A stretch of 64,000 nucleotides of DNA from positions 1 through 64,000 of the forward strand of contig NZ_BCTZ01000007.1 of the NCBI RefSeq assembly GCF_001591025.1. The letters are read 5' to 3'. Both the position numbers and the translations under genes were made by a program. The notes under the pieces are model-generated. The model saw only the letters and a list, made by a program, of their open reading frames with translations, did not search any database and was not told the origin of the DNA. Below, in pieces: positions 53,584 to 62,048 of this stretch (its first letter is position 1; each line of letters begins with the position of its first letter). Origin of the DNA: Sphingomonas soli NBRC 100801. Its GTDB lineage: Bacteria > Pseudomonadota > Alphaproteobacteria > Sphingomonadales > Sphingomonadaceae.

Positions 53584-53987
53584 TGTTCCGCGTGACCTTT
53601 CCGCTGCGCTTCGCACACTGCGATCCGGCGGGCATCGCTTATTATCCGCGCTGCCTGGAGCTGTGCGACGCCGCGATCGAGGATTGGACGCCCGCGATCC
53701 TCGGCGACGATCGGCGCAGGATGCACATGGAACGCGGGCTTGGCCTCCCCACCGTCAGCCTCACCTCAACCTTCATCGCGCCCAGCATATTGGGCGATCT
53801 GCTCGAATTCGCCGTCCGCCTCGTCCGGGTCGGGCGGAGCTCGATCGAGCTTGAAGTAGAGGTCACGTGCGGCGGTGCGCCGCGCTTCAATGTCCGGCTC
53901 ACCCAGGTCCTGATCGAGCTTGCCGGGGGCACATCGCAGCCCTGGCCATCCGAATATCGCCAACGCCTTGAAATGGAATGCCAATGA
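53583..53987 (+). CDS. Acyl-CoA thioesterase, 4-hydroxybenzoyl-CoA thioesterase family
   Basis: 134 residues, one hot-dog domain. The motif LRFAHCDPAGIAYYPRCLELCD contains the Asp that acts in Pseudomonas-type 4-hydroxybenzoyl-CoA thioesterase. It probably recovers CoA from dead-end thioesters of the pathway, as such genes do in other aryl-CoA operons. TGATG overlap with the dehydrogenase and ATGA overlap with the Rid gene. Confidence 0.92.
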   Translation: MFRVTFPLRFAHCDPAGIAYYPRCLELCDAAIEDWTPAILGDDRRRMHMERGLGLPTVSLTSTFIAPSILGDLLEFAVRLVRVGRSSIELEVEVTCGGAPRFNVRLTQVLIELAGGTSQPWPSEYRQRLEMECQ

Positions 53988-54391
53988 CCGTCCACCAGAC
54001 CCTCCTCCCCCCCGGCTGGAAGCGCCCGCGCGGCTATGCCAACGGCATCTCCGCCAGCGGCCGCACGATATACACCGCCGGCGTGGTCGGCTGGGATGCG
54101 GAGGAGCGCTTTGTCGCATCCAGCCTTTCCGGCCAGTTTCGCCAGGTGCTGATCAACACGCTGGCGATCCTCGCCGAAGCGGGTGCCGGGCCCGAGCATA
54201 TCGTGCGGATGACCTGGTACATCACGAGCCGCGATGAGTATCTGGACGAGATCGCCGAGATCGGTGCCGCATGGCGCGAACTGATCGGCCGCAACTATCC
54301 GGCGATGGCCGTGGTTGAGGTTGCGGCTCTGGTCGAGATCGAAGCAAAGCTAGAGATCGAAACAATTGCGGTCGTCCCCACCGCAGCCTGA
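53984..54391 (+). CDS. Rid-family protein (YjgF/YER057c/UK114), non-canonical
   Basis: 135 residues, full-length Rid fold with NTLAILAEAGAGPEHIVRMTWYI and a C-terminal AVVEVAALVEIEAKLEIETIAV. RidA enzymes that deaminate enamines/imines carry an Arg in VEVARLP; here the position is Ala, so it belongs with Rid subfamilies whose chemistry is unclear. A Rid gene in this operon is suggestive because the ring product of aminobenzoyl-CoA reduction is an enamine, and Rid-like genes are reported in the Azoarcus anthranilate clusters. ATG at 53984 overlaps the thioesterase stop. Confidence 0.88.
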   Translation: MTVHQTLLPPGWKRPRGYANGISASGRTIYTAGVVGWDAEERFVASSLSGQFRQVLINTLAILAEAGAGPEHIVRMTWYITSRDEYLDEIAEIGAAWRELIGRNYPAMAVVEVAALVEIEAKLEIETIAVVPTAA

Positions 54392-54400
54392 GGAATGGAA

Positions 54401-55576
54401 ATGCAGAAATTTGACTGGGCCGATCCCCTCCTGCTCGATGCGCAGCTGGAGGATGAGGAGCGGATGATCCGCGACACCGCACGCGACTATGCGCAGGCGC
54501 AGCTCGCGCCGCGCGTGATCGAAGCGTTCGACAAGGAAATCACCGATCGCGAGATATTCCGCGAGATGGGAGAGCTGGGGCTTCTCGGCCCGACGGTTTC
54601 CGAAAAATATGGCGGCGTCGGCGCTTCCTATGTCGCTTATGGCCTCGTGGCGCGCGAGGTTGAGCGCGTCGATTCCGGCTATCGCTCGATGATGAGCGTG
54701 CAGTCGAGCCTCGTCATGTACCCGATCTACGCCTTCGGCTCGGAAGAGCAGAAGCTCAAGTACCTGCCGAAGCTCGCCAGCGGCGAATGGGTCGGCTGTT
54801 TCGGCCTTACCGAGCCGGATGCGGGCTCCGATCCGGGCGGGATGCGCACCCGCGCCACAAAGATTGACGGCGGCTATCGTCTCAACGGGGCAAAGACCTG
54901 GATCTCCAACGCCCCGATCGCCGACGTCTTCGTGGTCTGGGCCAAGTCGGATGCACATGGCGGCGCGATCCGCGGCTTCGTGCTGGAAAAGGGCATGAAG
55001 GGCCTTTCCGCGCCGAAGATCGAAGGCAAATTGAGCCTGCGTGCCTCGATCACCGGCATGATCAATCTCGACGAAGTCGAAGTCGGCGAAGATGCGCTGC
55101 TTCCCGAAGTAGAAGGCCTCAAAGGCCCCTTCTCGTGCTTGAACCGCGCGCGCTACGGGATCAGCTGGGGCGCACTCGGTGCTGCCGAATTCTGTTTCCA
55201 CGCCGCCCGCCAATATGGCCTCGATCGTCACCAGTTCGGTCGCCCTCTCGCCGCTACCCAGCTCTTCCAGAAGAAGCTGGCGGATATGGAAACCGAGATC
55301 ACTCTCGGCCTCCAGGCGTCGCTCCGTGTCGGCCGCCTGATCGACAGCGGCAATTTCGCGCCCGAGATGATCTCGATCGTCAAGCGCAACAATGTCGGCA
55401 AGGCGCTCGATATCGCGCGGGCCGCGCGCGACATGCATGGCGGCAACGGCATCTCGGGCGAGTTCCAGGTGATGCGTCACCTGATGAACCTCGAAACCGT
55501 GAACACTTATGAGGGCACGCACGACGTCCATGCCCTGATCCTTGGCCGCGCGATCACCGGGATCGCCGCCTTCTAG
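54401..55576 (+). CDS. Glutaryl-CoA-dehydrogenase-type acyl-CoA dehydrogenase
   Basis: 391 residues from ATG at 54401, with GAGGA six bases upstream; an ATG two codons earlier is also open. Patterns typical of glutaryl-CoA dehydrogenase are [15 protein letters not shown], a conserved Arg-rich [15 protein letters not shown] helix and the C-terminal [19 protein letters not shown] with the catalytic Glu. That enzyme oxidises and decarboxylates glutaryl-CoA to crotonyl-CoA, an expected end of aryl-CoA degradation. It ends the operon before a terminator. Confidence 0.92.
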   Translation: MQKFDWADPLLLDAQLEDEERMIRDTARDYAQAQLAPRVIEAFDKEITDREIFREMGELGLLGPTVSEKYGGVGASYVAYGLVAREVERVDSGYRSMMSVQSSLVMYPIYAFGSEEQKLKYLPKLASGEWVGCFGLTEPDAGSDPGGMRTRATKIDGGYRLNGAKTWISNAPIADVFVVWAKSDAHGGAIRGFVLEKGMKGLSAPKIEGKLSLRASITGMINLDEVEVGEDALLPEVEGLKGPFSCLNRARYGISWGALGAAEFCFHAARQYGLDRHQFGRPLAATQLFQKKLADMETEITLGLQASLRVGRLIDSGNFAPEMISIVKRNNVGKALDIARAARDMHGGNGISGEFQVMRHLMNLETVNTYEGTHDVHALILGRAITGIAAF

Positions 55577-55583
55577 GAATGAT

Positions 55584-55613
55584 GGGCGGCCGGATCATCC
55601 GGCCGCCCGCTTT
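55584..55613. terminator. Palindromic terminator between convergent genes
   Basis: GGGCGGCCGGAT at 55584-55595 pairs with ATCCGGCCGCCC at 55597-55608, followed by GCTTTC on the plus strand. It separates the monooxygenase operon from the M24 peptidase gene on the other strand. The U tract is short. Confidence 0.7.
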
Positions 55614-55614
55614 C

Positions 55615-56943
55615 TCACTTCACCAGCAGGATCCGGTTGCCCGGCGGATAGGCCCATTCGAAGCCGCGCTCGGTGACCACGCCATTATCCTCCAGCGGAA
55701 TCTTGATCTTGCGCCCGCCCCATTCCGGCACCGGAGTGTAGAGGAACGATTCGATCGACAGGAAATTGCCGGCACGCAGCGTGTAGGTCATGCGTAGCGG
55801 GTTGAAATCGGCCATGGACGGGCCCGAACCATGGCCCAGATCGCCCACCGAATGGCTGCCGATCACCACATCCGAAACCTTGAGATCCTTGCTCGGATCG
55901 TCGTAGCGGCCCAGCACGAAGCCCGGCGTTTCCGCCACACGCTTGTTCACCGCAGCCAGTGCTTCTCCGGCGGTAATGCCCGGACGGATTACGTCCAGGA
56001 TCATCTGGCGTATCTCGCGCGCTTTGTCATAGGCACGCTGCAGCCCCAGCGGCGGAGCATTCTCGCCCGGCTTCAGCACATAGCTCATGCGCTTCATATC
56101 GGTGTAATAGAACAGATAATTGGCGCCCCAATCGACCGTGATCAGGTCGCCGGGCTTGATCACATGATCGCCCGAAGTCGGGCCACGCTCACCCGGCCCA
56201 AGGATATAGACGCTCGGCAGCCCGAAGCTGCTTCCCAGCCCTTCCTTGTGAAGCTGTTCCATCATCCACCATGCGACATCGCCGGTGGTGGTGTGCCCCG
56301 GCACGATCACTTCGTTTGAAAGCGCACGCTCCAGGATCGTCCGCGAATACTCGCCCGCCTTGGCGAAGGCCGCGATCTCGTTGACCGAATGCCGGGCGCG
56401 GAAATCCGAGACCAGTTTTTCGGCTGAAACCAGCCGCTCCGCCAGGGTTGGCCCCAAAGTCTGGGCCAGCCTGGTCCGAAGCGAATGGCTCAGCCCATCC
56501 GCAGCACCGATCTCGGTCGCGACATTGATCCCGATCCGCTTCGGATTGCGCGCCTCGACGAACTTCCTCAGCTCCGCCGGCGAGAGCTTGAGATCATAAA
56601 GCGGGCATTGGTCGAACGCCGCCCCGCCAATGCCCATCGCCGCGCGCTCGATCCGCCCGCTGCCGCTACGATCGGTGAACACATAATAGCCGACATCGCC
56701 GATATAGCCGCCGCCGAGCAGCGCGGCGTTGGGATCGTCATGCCCCTCGCGCCCCGCAACGATCCACATGTCCACGCCGTTTTCGCGCATCACCTCAGGG
56801 AGGATCAGGTCGAGCTTGTCCTTGCGGATCTGGCACATCTGGTCCCAGCGCCGCTTCGCCTCCTGGCCCTGGGCCGGCGTCGCCGCGAGCAGGGGCAAGA
56901 TGGCGAGCGGGAGGGCAAGCCGGCTCAAACGCTTCGACGACAC
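55615..56943 (-). CDS. Exported Xaa-Pro peptidase-like protein, family M24
   Basis: About 442 residues from GTG at 56943 (VSSKRLSRLALPLAILPLLAATPAQGQ), which is a signal peptide preceded by GGGAGA. The M24 'pita-bread' metal ligands are all visible: ITVDWGANYLFYYTDMKR (two Asp), GSHSVGDLGHGSG (His), LSIESFLY (Glu) and VVTERGFEW (Glu). It therefore looks active, but peptidase specificity is unknown; creatinase-type chemistry on other C-N bonds is possible. Unusually for M24, it is exported. Confidence 0.9.
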   Translation of the reverse strand: MSSKRLSRLALPLAILPLLAATPAQGQEAKRRWDQMCQIRKDKLDLILPEVMRENGVDMWIVAGREGHDDPNAALLGGGYIGDVGYYVFTDRSGSGRIERAAMGIGGAAFDQCPLYDLKLSPAELRKFVEARNPKRIGINVATEIGAADGLSHSLRTRLAQTLGPTLAERLVSAEKLVSDFRARHSVNEIAAFAKAGEYSRTILERALSNEVIVPGHTTTGDVAWWMMEQLHKEGLGSSFGLPSVYILGPGERGPTSGDHVIKPGDLITVDWGANYLFYYTDMKRMSYVLKPGENAPPLGLQRAYDKAREIRQMILDVIRPGITAGEALAAVNKRVAETPGFVLGRYDDPSKDLKVSDVVIGSHSVGDLGHGSGPSMADFNPLRMTYTLRAGNFLSIESFLYTPVPEWGGRKIKIPLEDNGVVTERGFEWAYPPGNRILLVK

Positions 56944-57238
56944 GCTGTTTCTCCCATGGTGTTTCTCAGCGGCGAAGCTGACAGAAGCGCCGCCCCAATG
57001 AAACAATAATCACGCGATTTTCGTTGATATATGCCCGCTCGCCCGGCAATGGGCATCGGCATCGAGACGCTCGGATGCGAAGTCAGCGTGCCGGAACAAG
57101 ATGGGGGAAGCCGAAGTCGAGCATCGGGCGCGACGGCGGACCGATAGGTGTGAATGCACATGCTATCGGCCAAATCGCGTCCCCCGATCTGTCTGATCCG
57201 GCGCAATGTCTTGATCCTGGCGAATGATTGGGTGAAAT

Positions 57239-57760
57239 ATGGCTATTAGCGCAACGAAGAACGCGGCAGGAACGGCAGAGGAACTGATGGACAATCGCAC
57301 TGTCTATGACCCCAGCAGCGCGAATTTCCGCCTGGAAAACTCGCCATTCTATCTAATGGCGCACGCCGATTTCAAATATCACGAGGATATGGATGTCGTG
57401 CTGCACAAGCATGGCGTGTCCAAGCCGATCTACCGTGTCATGACGGTGTTGCGCGAGCGCCAGCCCGCCAGCATCGGCGCGATCGCAGAGGCGGCGCTGA
57501 CCAAGCGCTCGACGATCAGCCGGATCATCGATCGGATGGTCGAACAGGGCCTCGTCACCACCGAACCCAATCCGGAAGACCACCGCATCACCGAGGTAAC
57601 GCTGACCCCCGCCGGCCAGCAGACCCTGCGCAAGCTGACCCCGATCGTCGGCCGCCAGTTCAGCCGGGCGATGAACGGCGTGAGCGACCGTGACATCGCG
57701 CATCTGCTGCGCACGCTGCAAAAGATCAGCGGGAATCTGAGCAAGCTCCCCATCGAATAA
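57239..57760 (+). CDS. MarR-family transcriptional regulator, second
   Basis: 173 residues with the winged helix PIYRVMTVLRERQPASIGAIAEAALTKRSTISRIIDRMVEQGLVTTEPNPEDHRITEVTLTPAG. A strong ribosome site (AGAGGAAC) also precedes the internal ATG at 57287 (MDNRTVYDPSS), giving about 157 residues; either could be the start. Divergent from the M24 peptidase, with some 295 bases between, it is a good candidate to regulate the exported hydrolases. Followed directly by a terminator. Confidence 0.92.
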   Translation: MAISATKNAAGTAEELMDNRTVYDPSSANFRLENSPFYLMAHADFKYHEDMDVVLHKHGVSKPIYRVMTVLRERQPASIGAIAEAALTKRSTISRIIDRMVEQGLVTTEPNPEDHRITEVTLTPAGQQTLRKLTPIVGRQFSRAMNGVSDRDIAHLLRTLQKISGNLSKLPIE

Positions 57761-57794
57761 AAAAGCCCGGCTCGATCGCTCGAGCCGGGCTTTT
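57761..57794. terminator. Bidirectional Rho-independent terminator
   Basis: AAAAGCCCGGCTCGA pairs with TCGAGCCGGGCTTTT across a short loop. The A and T runs make it work in both directions: after the MarR gene on plus and after the amidohydrolase on minus. Confidence 0.92.
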
Positions 57795-57841
57795 CCTACA
57801 CGTCGCCACCCACGAGGGAGGGATAGGAGGGTGGCGCGTGC

Positions 57842-59263
57842 TTATCGGGACTTGCCGTCCACAACCACTTTGCCGTCGGCGATCACATAGCGAACGTCGC
57901 GGAGATTCTTCAGCGAATCGAGCGGGTTGCCGCCGATGATCAGGATATCGGCGATCTTGCCCGCCTCGATCGTGCCCAGCTTGTCGCCGATCCGCATGAT
58001 CTTCGCGCCAACGCTGGTCGCAGAGGCGAGGATATCGGCGTTGCTCATGCCCGCCTCGCGCAGATACTCCAGCTCGCGGAAATAGGCGTCGGGATAGCGC
58101 CATTCATTCTCGAACGGGATATCGGTGCCCACGCCGATCGGCACGCCGGCGCGATATGCCTCGTTCACGCGCTTCAGGTGATGCTTCTGGTCCATCACGA
58201 AGCGGCGCGAATGGGTATGGTAGAAATTGCCGGACGGGATACCCGCGGTCGGATAGCCGCCCTGCAGCAGATTATCGAAGGCGATGATCGTCGGCACGAA
58301 TGCAGTGCCATGCTTCTTCATCAGTGGCACCGCCTTGTCGCTGATCAACAGCGGATGCTCGAGCGTATCCACGCCCGCCTCGATCGCCCAATCGGTATAG
58401 ACGCCATAGCTGTCGATCGCGACCGGCACGCCGGCCTCGTGCGCCTCGTCGATCGCCGCTGCGATCTCTTCCTTGGTGCCCGGCGCGCCAAGCTTGATCC
58501 AGTCTGCCAGCATGCGGATCTGCTCGCGCACGGCCTTGCGCCATTCCCACGGGCCGTTGGCACCCTTGGATTCGCCGCCCAGATTCGGCTTCTGGCGGCC
58601 GGTCGCGGTGGAGGTAACCTCATCGCCATGGCCGCTGGTGCTGGAAATGATCCGGCCGCTCCAGAAAACCCGCGGGCCGCGAATGATCCCGCGGTCCACA
58701 CCTTCCTTGATGCGCAATGCAACGTCGCCCATCGTGCCAACGTCGCGCGCGGCCGTGATGCCGGCGGTGATCAATTGCTCCGCCAGCGCCGTGCCGCGGA
58801 TCGCCGCTGCCGCCGGGCTGTCCGAATATTGCCCCATGTCGGGGCCGCGCTGCTGGGTGAAATGGATGTGCAGGTCGATCAGACCGGGCATGATGTACAT
58901 GCCGCTCGCGTCGATCGTGCGTGAGACATTCGCCGGGATCCGCGTTCCCGCCGGACCCGCCGATACGATGCGATCGCCCTGGAGCACGACCACCGCATTC
59001 GGGATCGCGCCGCCCCAGCGGCCGTCGAGCAGCGTGCCGCCGGTCACCACGATGATCGGCTCCTTGCTGCGATCCACCGGAGGGATCGGCACGCGCCGCA
59101 TATCGTCGCTGGTGTCCGGGATCGCCCTGCGCTGCTCCTCCGTCACGGCGCGCTGGGCATGTGCGAGATGCGGCGTCACCGCGCCCAGCATGAACGCCGC
59201 CGAGATCGCCACACCTTGTAACAGCCGGGTCCGCAAACCGGATTTTGCCACCGAATCAGCCAC
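57842..59263 (-). CDS. Exported amidohydrolase family protein with an altered metal site
   Basis: About 473 residues from GTG at 59263, with GGGGAG six bases upstream; a signal peptide (LLQGVAISAAFMLGAVTPHLAHA) follows. Motifs: MPGLIDLHIHFTQQ (HxH), DWIKLGAPG (possible carbamylated Lys), VDTLEHPLLI (His) and VGTDIPFENEW (Asp). Where prolidase-like relatives have a metal-binding His in VxxHAY, this protein reads VAIDSYG, so one ligand is lost or replaced by Asp. The substrate is unknown. Convergent with the MarR gene; divergent from the TPR/oxygenase gene. Confidence 0.88.
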   Translation of the reverse strand: MADSVAKSGLRTRLLQGVAISAAFMLGAVTPHLAHAQRAVTEEQRRAIPDTSDDMRRVPIPPVDRSKEPIIVVTGGTLLDGRWGGAIPNAVVVLQGDRIVSAGPAGTRIPANVSRTIDASGMYIMPGLIDLHIHFTQQRGPDMGQYSDSPAAAAIRGTALAEQLITAGITAARDVGTMGDVALRIKEGVDRGIIRGPRVFWSGRIISSTSGHGDEVTSTATGRQKPNLGGESKGANGPWEWRKAVREQIRMLADWIKLGAPGTKEEIAAAIDEAHEAGVPVAIDSYGVYTDWAIEAGVDTLEHPLLISDKAVPLMKKHGTAFVPTIIAFDNLLQGGYPTAGIPSGNFYHTHSRRFVMDQKHHLKRVNEAYRAGVPIGVGTDIPFENEWRYPDAYFRELEYLREAGMSNADILASATSVGAKIMRIGDKLGTIEAGKIADILIIGGNPLDSLKNLRDVRYVIADGKVVVDGKSR

Positions 59264-59311
59264 GCCGCGCTCCCCAATTATTCCCATTTACATATGATTT
59301 AAAGCGTGATT

Positions 59312-59329
59312 CTCTTGACGAAACAAGAG
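59312..59329. promoter_or_regulatory. Inverted repeat CTCTTG-N6-CAAGAG
   Basis: A perfect 6-6-6 inverted repeat in the 128-bp divergent region between the exported amidohydrolase and the TPR/oxygenase gene. The left arm overlaps a TTGACG -35-like hexamer on the plus strand, which fits repression by a dimeric regulator. The binding protein is unknown. Confidence 0.5.
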
Positions 59330-59391
59330 GCATTTGCAACCTTTCGGTTTCGGCGCCCCTCCTGAAACGGGTCGTCAGGGGAATGTGCTCG

Positions 59392-61233
59392 ATGAGGCAG
59401 ATACGGCTAGATCAAGGCCCGCCATCGCGCCCGTCGGGGCAGCCGCGCATCAGTGCGGTCGAGCTTGGCGACGCGCTTCAGCACGCAATGGCGCTCGCCC
59501 GCGAAGGCCGCACCGGCCCCGCCGAGACGATCTTGCAGCGCCTGCTCGAAATCTCCCCGGAAAACCCCGATGCGCTTCAATTGCTGGGGATGATCGCGCG
59601 CAAGACGGGGAGAAACGTCGATGCCGCTTCCCTCTTCCGGCGATCCCTCGCAGCGTTCCCCGCGCAACCGCATGTGCACAACAATCTCGGTAACGCGCTT
59701 GTCGATCTGGGCGAGCCGGGCGACGCGGTACACGCCTATCGTCAGGCGCTGCGCCTTGCTCCCCAATATGATGAAGCACGAGTCAATCTCGCGATCGCAT
59801 TGCTTGCGGCCGCAGACGCTGCCGCCGCTTGCGCCGCGCTGATCCCTCTCGTTGCACGCGATCCACGCAATGCCCGCGCCTGGGCGACTTTGGGCCAGGC
59901 GCGGCGTGAGAATGGGCAGTTGCCGGAAGCGATCCTCGCGCTGCGCACCGCGCTTTCGCTCCGCCCCGATCATGTGCCGACAATGCACAATCTCGGCGTC
60001 GCACTTCGTATGGCCGGTCAGCCGGAAGAAGCCCTCCCCCTCCTGAACCGCGCGTGCCAGGGCGATCCTTCAAGCGCTGAGATCGCGTACAATCTCGGCC
60101 ACTGCCTTCAGGATCTGGAGCAGGTCGATTCGGCGATCCGCGCGTATGAGCGGGCGATCGTGCTTCGCCCCACCGATCGTGCGGCCCATCAGTCGCTGAA
60201 CGGCCTTTTATGGCGACAGGGCCGCACCGATCACTGGCTGGCCAGCTACCGCACCGCCCTCGCGCAACATCCCGGCGATCACGGGCTTCTGTACGATCTC
60301 GCCGACCAGCTTCTTCTCGCTGGAGACGCCAAATCGGCGGCCGCCCTCCTCGCGCCCCACAGCACGTCCGCCAGCCCTTCGCTGCACTACCAATACGGTC
60401 GCGCGCTCTGGTCCTCGGGCGCGCCCGATGCCGCGCTCGCCCAGTTCGACGCTGCCGGGGATTTCGTCCCCGCACTTCGTGAAGGCGCCCGCTCCCGCAT
60501 CATCCTCGATCGCCCCGAAGAATCGCTTCCCCGCATCGAGGCGGTTCTCGCCGCCGATCGCTACGATCAGCAGGCGCTCGCGCTTCAGGGCATTGCATGG
60601 CGCTTCACCGCAGATCCGCGCGAGACGTGGCTCAATGATGTCGAGCAGTTCGTCTCCGCTGATCTGCTGACGCCCACGGACGGCGATGTCTCCTCCTTCA
60701 ACGCCCGGCTCGACGCCGCGCTGACCGCGCATCACCGCGATCATCAGCACCCGCTCGATCAGACGCTGCGCGGCGGCACCCAGACCAGCGACGATCTGTT
60801 CGCCCGTCCCGATCCGCTGATCGCCGAGGTGCGCGCGATGATCGAGGCGCGCATCCGCGCATGGCTCGCCGCCCTTCCCCGCGATGCCAACCATCCCTTC
60901 CTGTCCCGCAACACCGGCCGCTTTGCTTTCTCCGGTTCATGGTCGGTCCGGCTGCGCAGCACCGGTTTCCACGAGAACCACATCCATCCCGAGGGCTGGA
61001 TCAGCGCCTGCTATTATGTCGCTTTGCCCGAAGCCGTGACGCGCGATCAGCAGGGCTGGCTCAAGTTCGGCGAGTCCGGCCTGCGCCTTGGCCAGCGCGA
61101 GCGCATCGCCCGGATGATCCGCCCGGAACCCGGCCTGCTCGTGCTGTTCCCCTCCTATTTTTACCACGGAACGGTGCCGTTCGAAGACGCCGGCCACCGA
61201 ACCACAATCGCTTTCGACATCGTGCCCGCATGA
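59392..61233 (+). CDS. TPR-repeat protein with C-terminal putative 2OG-Fe(II) oxygenase domain
   Basis: About 613 residues from ATG at 59392 (MRQIRLDQGPP), which has AGGGGA about nine bases upstream; an ATG nine bases earlier is possible. Residues 30 to about 390 are tetratricopeptide repeats (LGNALVDLGEPGDAVHAYRQALRLAP, LGHCLQDLEQVDSAIRAYERAIVLRP). The last 180 residues match the putative 2OG-Fe(II) oxygenase family with HIHPEGWISACYYVALP and YFYHGTVPF, plus a terminal HRTTIAFD Arg. TPR-linked oxygenases may hydroxylate proteins bound by the repeats. It probably leads the transcript with the cyclase and IOR genes; its connection to them is unclear. Confidence 0.87.
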   Translation: MRQIRLDQGPPSRPSGQPRISAVELGDALQHAMALAREGRTGPAETILQRLLEISPENPDALQLLGMIARKTGRNVDAASLFRRSLAAFPAQPHVHNNLGNALVDLGEPGDAVHAYRQALRLAPQYDEARVNLAIALLAAADAAAACAALIPLVARDPRNARAWATLGQARRENGQLPEAILALRTALSLRPDHVPTMHNLGVALRMAGQPEEALPLLNRACQGDPSSAEIAYNLGHCLQDLEQVDSAIRAYERAIVLRPTDRAAHQSLNGLLWRQGRTDHWLASYRTALAQHPGDHGLLYDLADQLLLAGDAKSAAALLAPHSTSASPSLHYQYGRALWSSGAPDAALAQFDAAGDFVPALREGARSRIILDRPEESLPRIEAVLAADRYDQQALALQGIAWRFTADPRETWLNDVEQFVSADLLTPTDGDVSSFNARLDAALTAHHRDHQHPLDQTLRGGTQTSDDLFARPDPLIAEVRAMIEARIRAWLAALPRDANHPFLSRNTGRFAFSGSWSVRLRSTGFHENHIHPEGWISACYYVALPEAVTRDQQGWLKFGESGLRLGQRERIARMIRPEPGLLVLFPSYFYHGTVPFEDAGHRTTIAFDIVPA

Positions 61234-61261
61234 CCGCGCACACCCATCCACAGGGAGAGAA

Positions 61262-62044
61262 ATGATGACCAGTCAAACGCTTGCCAATTTCGCGGCAGAC
61301 ATCGCATCCGGCGCTATCCGCACAATCGATCTCACCCAGACGCTTTCGCCGGAAACCCCCACGCTGGTGCTCCCGCCCGAATTCGGCCAGTGCGCCGGTT
61401 TCAGCCAGGAGGAAATCTCGCGCTATGACGAGCGCGGCGTCGCCTGGTATTGGAACAACTTCACCGTCAGCGAGCATACCGGCACCCATTTCGACGCGCC
61501 GATCCACTGGATCACCGGCAAGGATCTGGCGAACAACGCTGTCGATACCGTCCCGCCTGCCGACTTCATCGCACCCGCCGTGGTGATCGATATCTCGGCA
61601 AAGTCGGCGGAAGACCCCGATTACCTCCTCACCGTCGCCGATATCGAGGCCTTTGAGGCCGAACATGGCCGCATCCCGCCGCGTAGCTGGATCATGCTGC
61701 GCACCGATTGGTCGAAGCGCGACGTGGATGCCTATACCAATCGTCGCGAGGACGGCGCGCACACCCCCGGACCGTCGGCCGAGGCGGTCAAGTTCCTGAT
61801 CGACGAGCGCGACGCCCACGGCCTCGGCGTCGAGACGATCGGCACCGATGCGGGCCAGGCCCATCTGCTCGATCCCGCCTATCCGGCGCACACCCTGTTC
61901 CACGCGGCGGGACGCTACGGGCTCCAGTGCCTCGAAAATCTGGATCTGCTTCCGCCGGCGGGTGCGGTGGTCATTGCCACCCCGCTCAAGATCAAGGGCG
62001 GCTCGGGCAGTCCGCTCCGTGTCCTCGCGCTGGTGGCTGGCTGA
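61262..62044 (+). CDS. Cyclase-family metal hydrolase (KynB / isatin hydrolase-like)
   Basis: 260 residues. The family hallmark HTGTHFDAPIHW, binding divalent metal, is intact, with WIMLRTDWSKR and TIGTDAGQAHLLDPAYPAHTLFH later. Members include kynurenine formamidase (KynB), isatin hydrolase and polyketide cyclase-like enzymes; all three catalyse amide, lactam or related hydrolysis. Kynurenine formamidase and isatin hydrolase both lead to anthranilate-type products, which fits the neighbouring aminobenzoyl-CoA-type operon. It starts 28 bases after the TPR/oxygenase gene and five bases before the IOR gene. Either of two adjacent ATGs may be the start. Confidence 0.88.
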   Translation: MMTSQTLANFAADIASGAIRTIDLTQTLSPETPTLVLPPEFGQCAGFSQEEISRYDERGVAWYWNNFTVSEHTGTHFDAPIHWITGKDLANNAVDTVPPADFIAPAVVIDISAKSAEDPDYLLTVADIEAFEAEHGRIPPRSWIMLRTDWSKRDVDAYTNRREDGAHTPGPSAEAVKFLIDERDAHGLGVETIGTDAGQAHLLDPAYPAHTLFHAAGRYGLQCLENLDLLPPAGAVVIATPLKIKGGSGSPLRVLALVAG

Positions 62045-62048
62045 ACAC

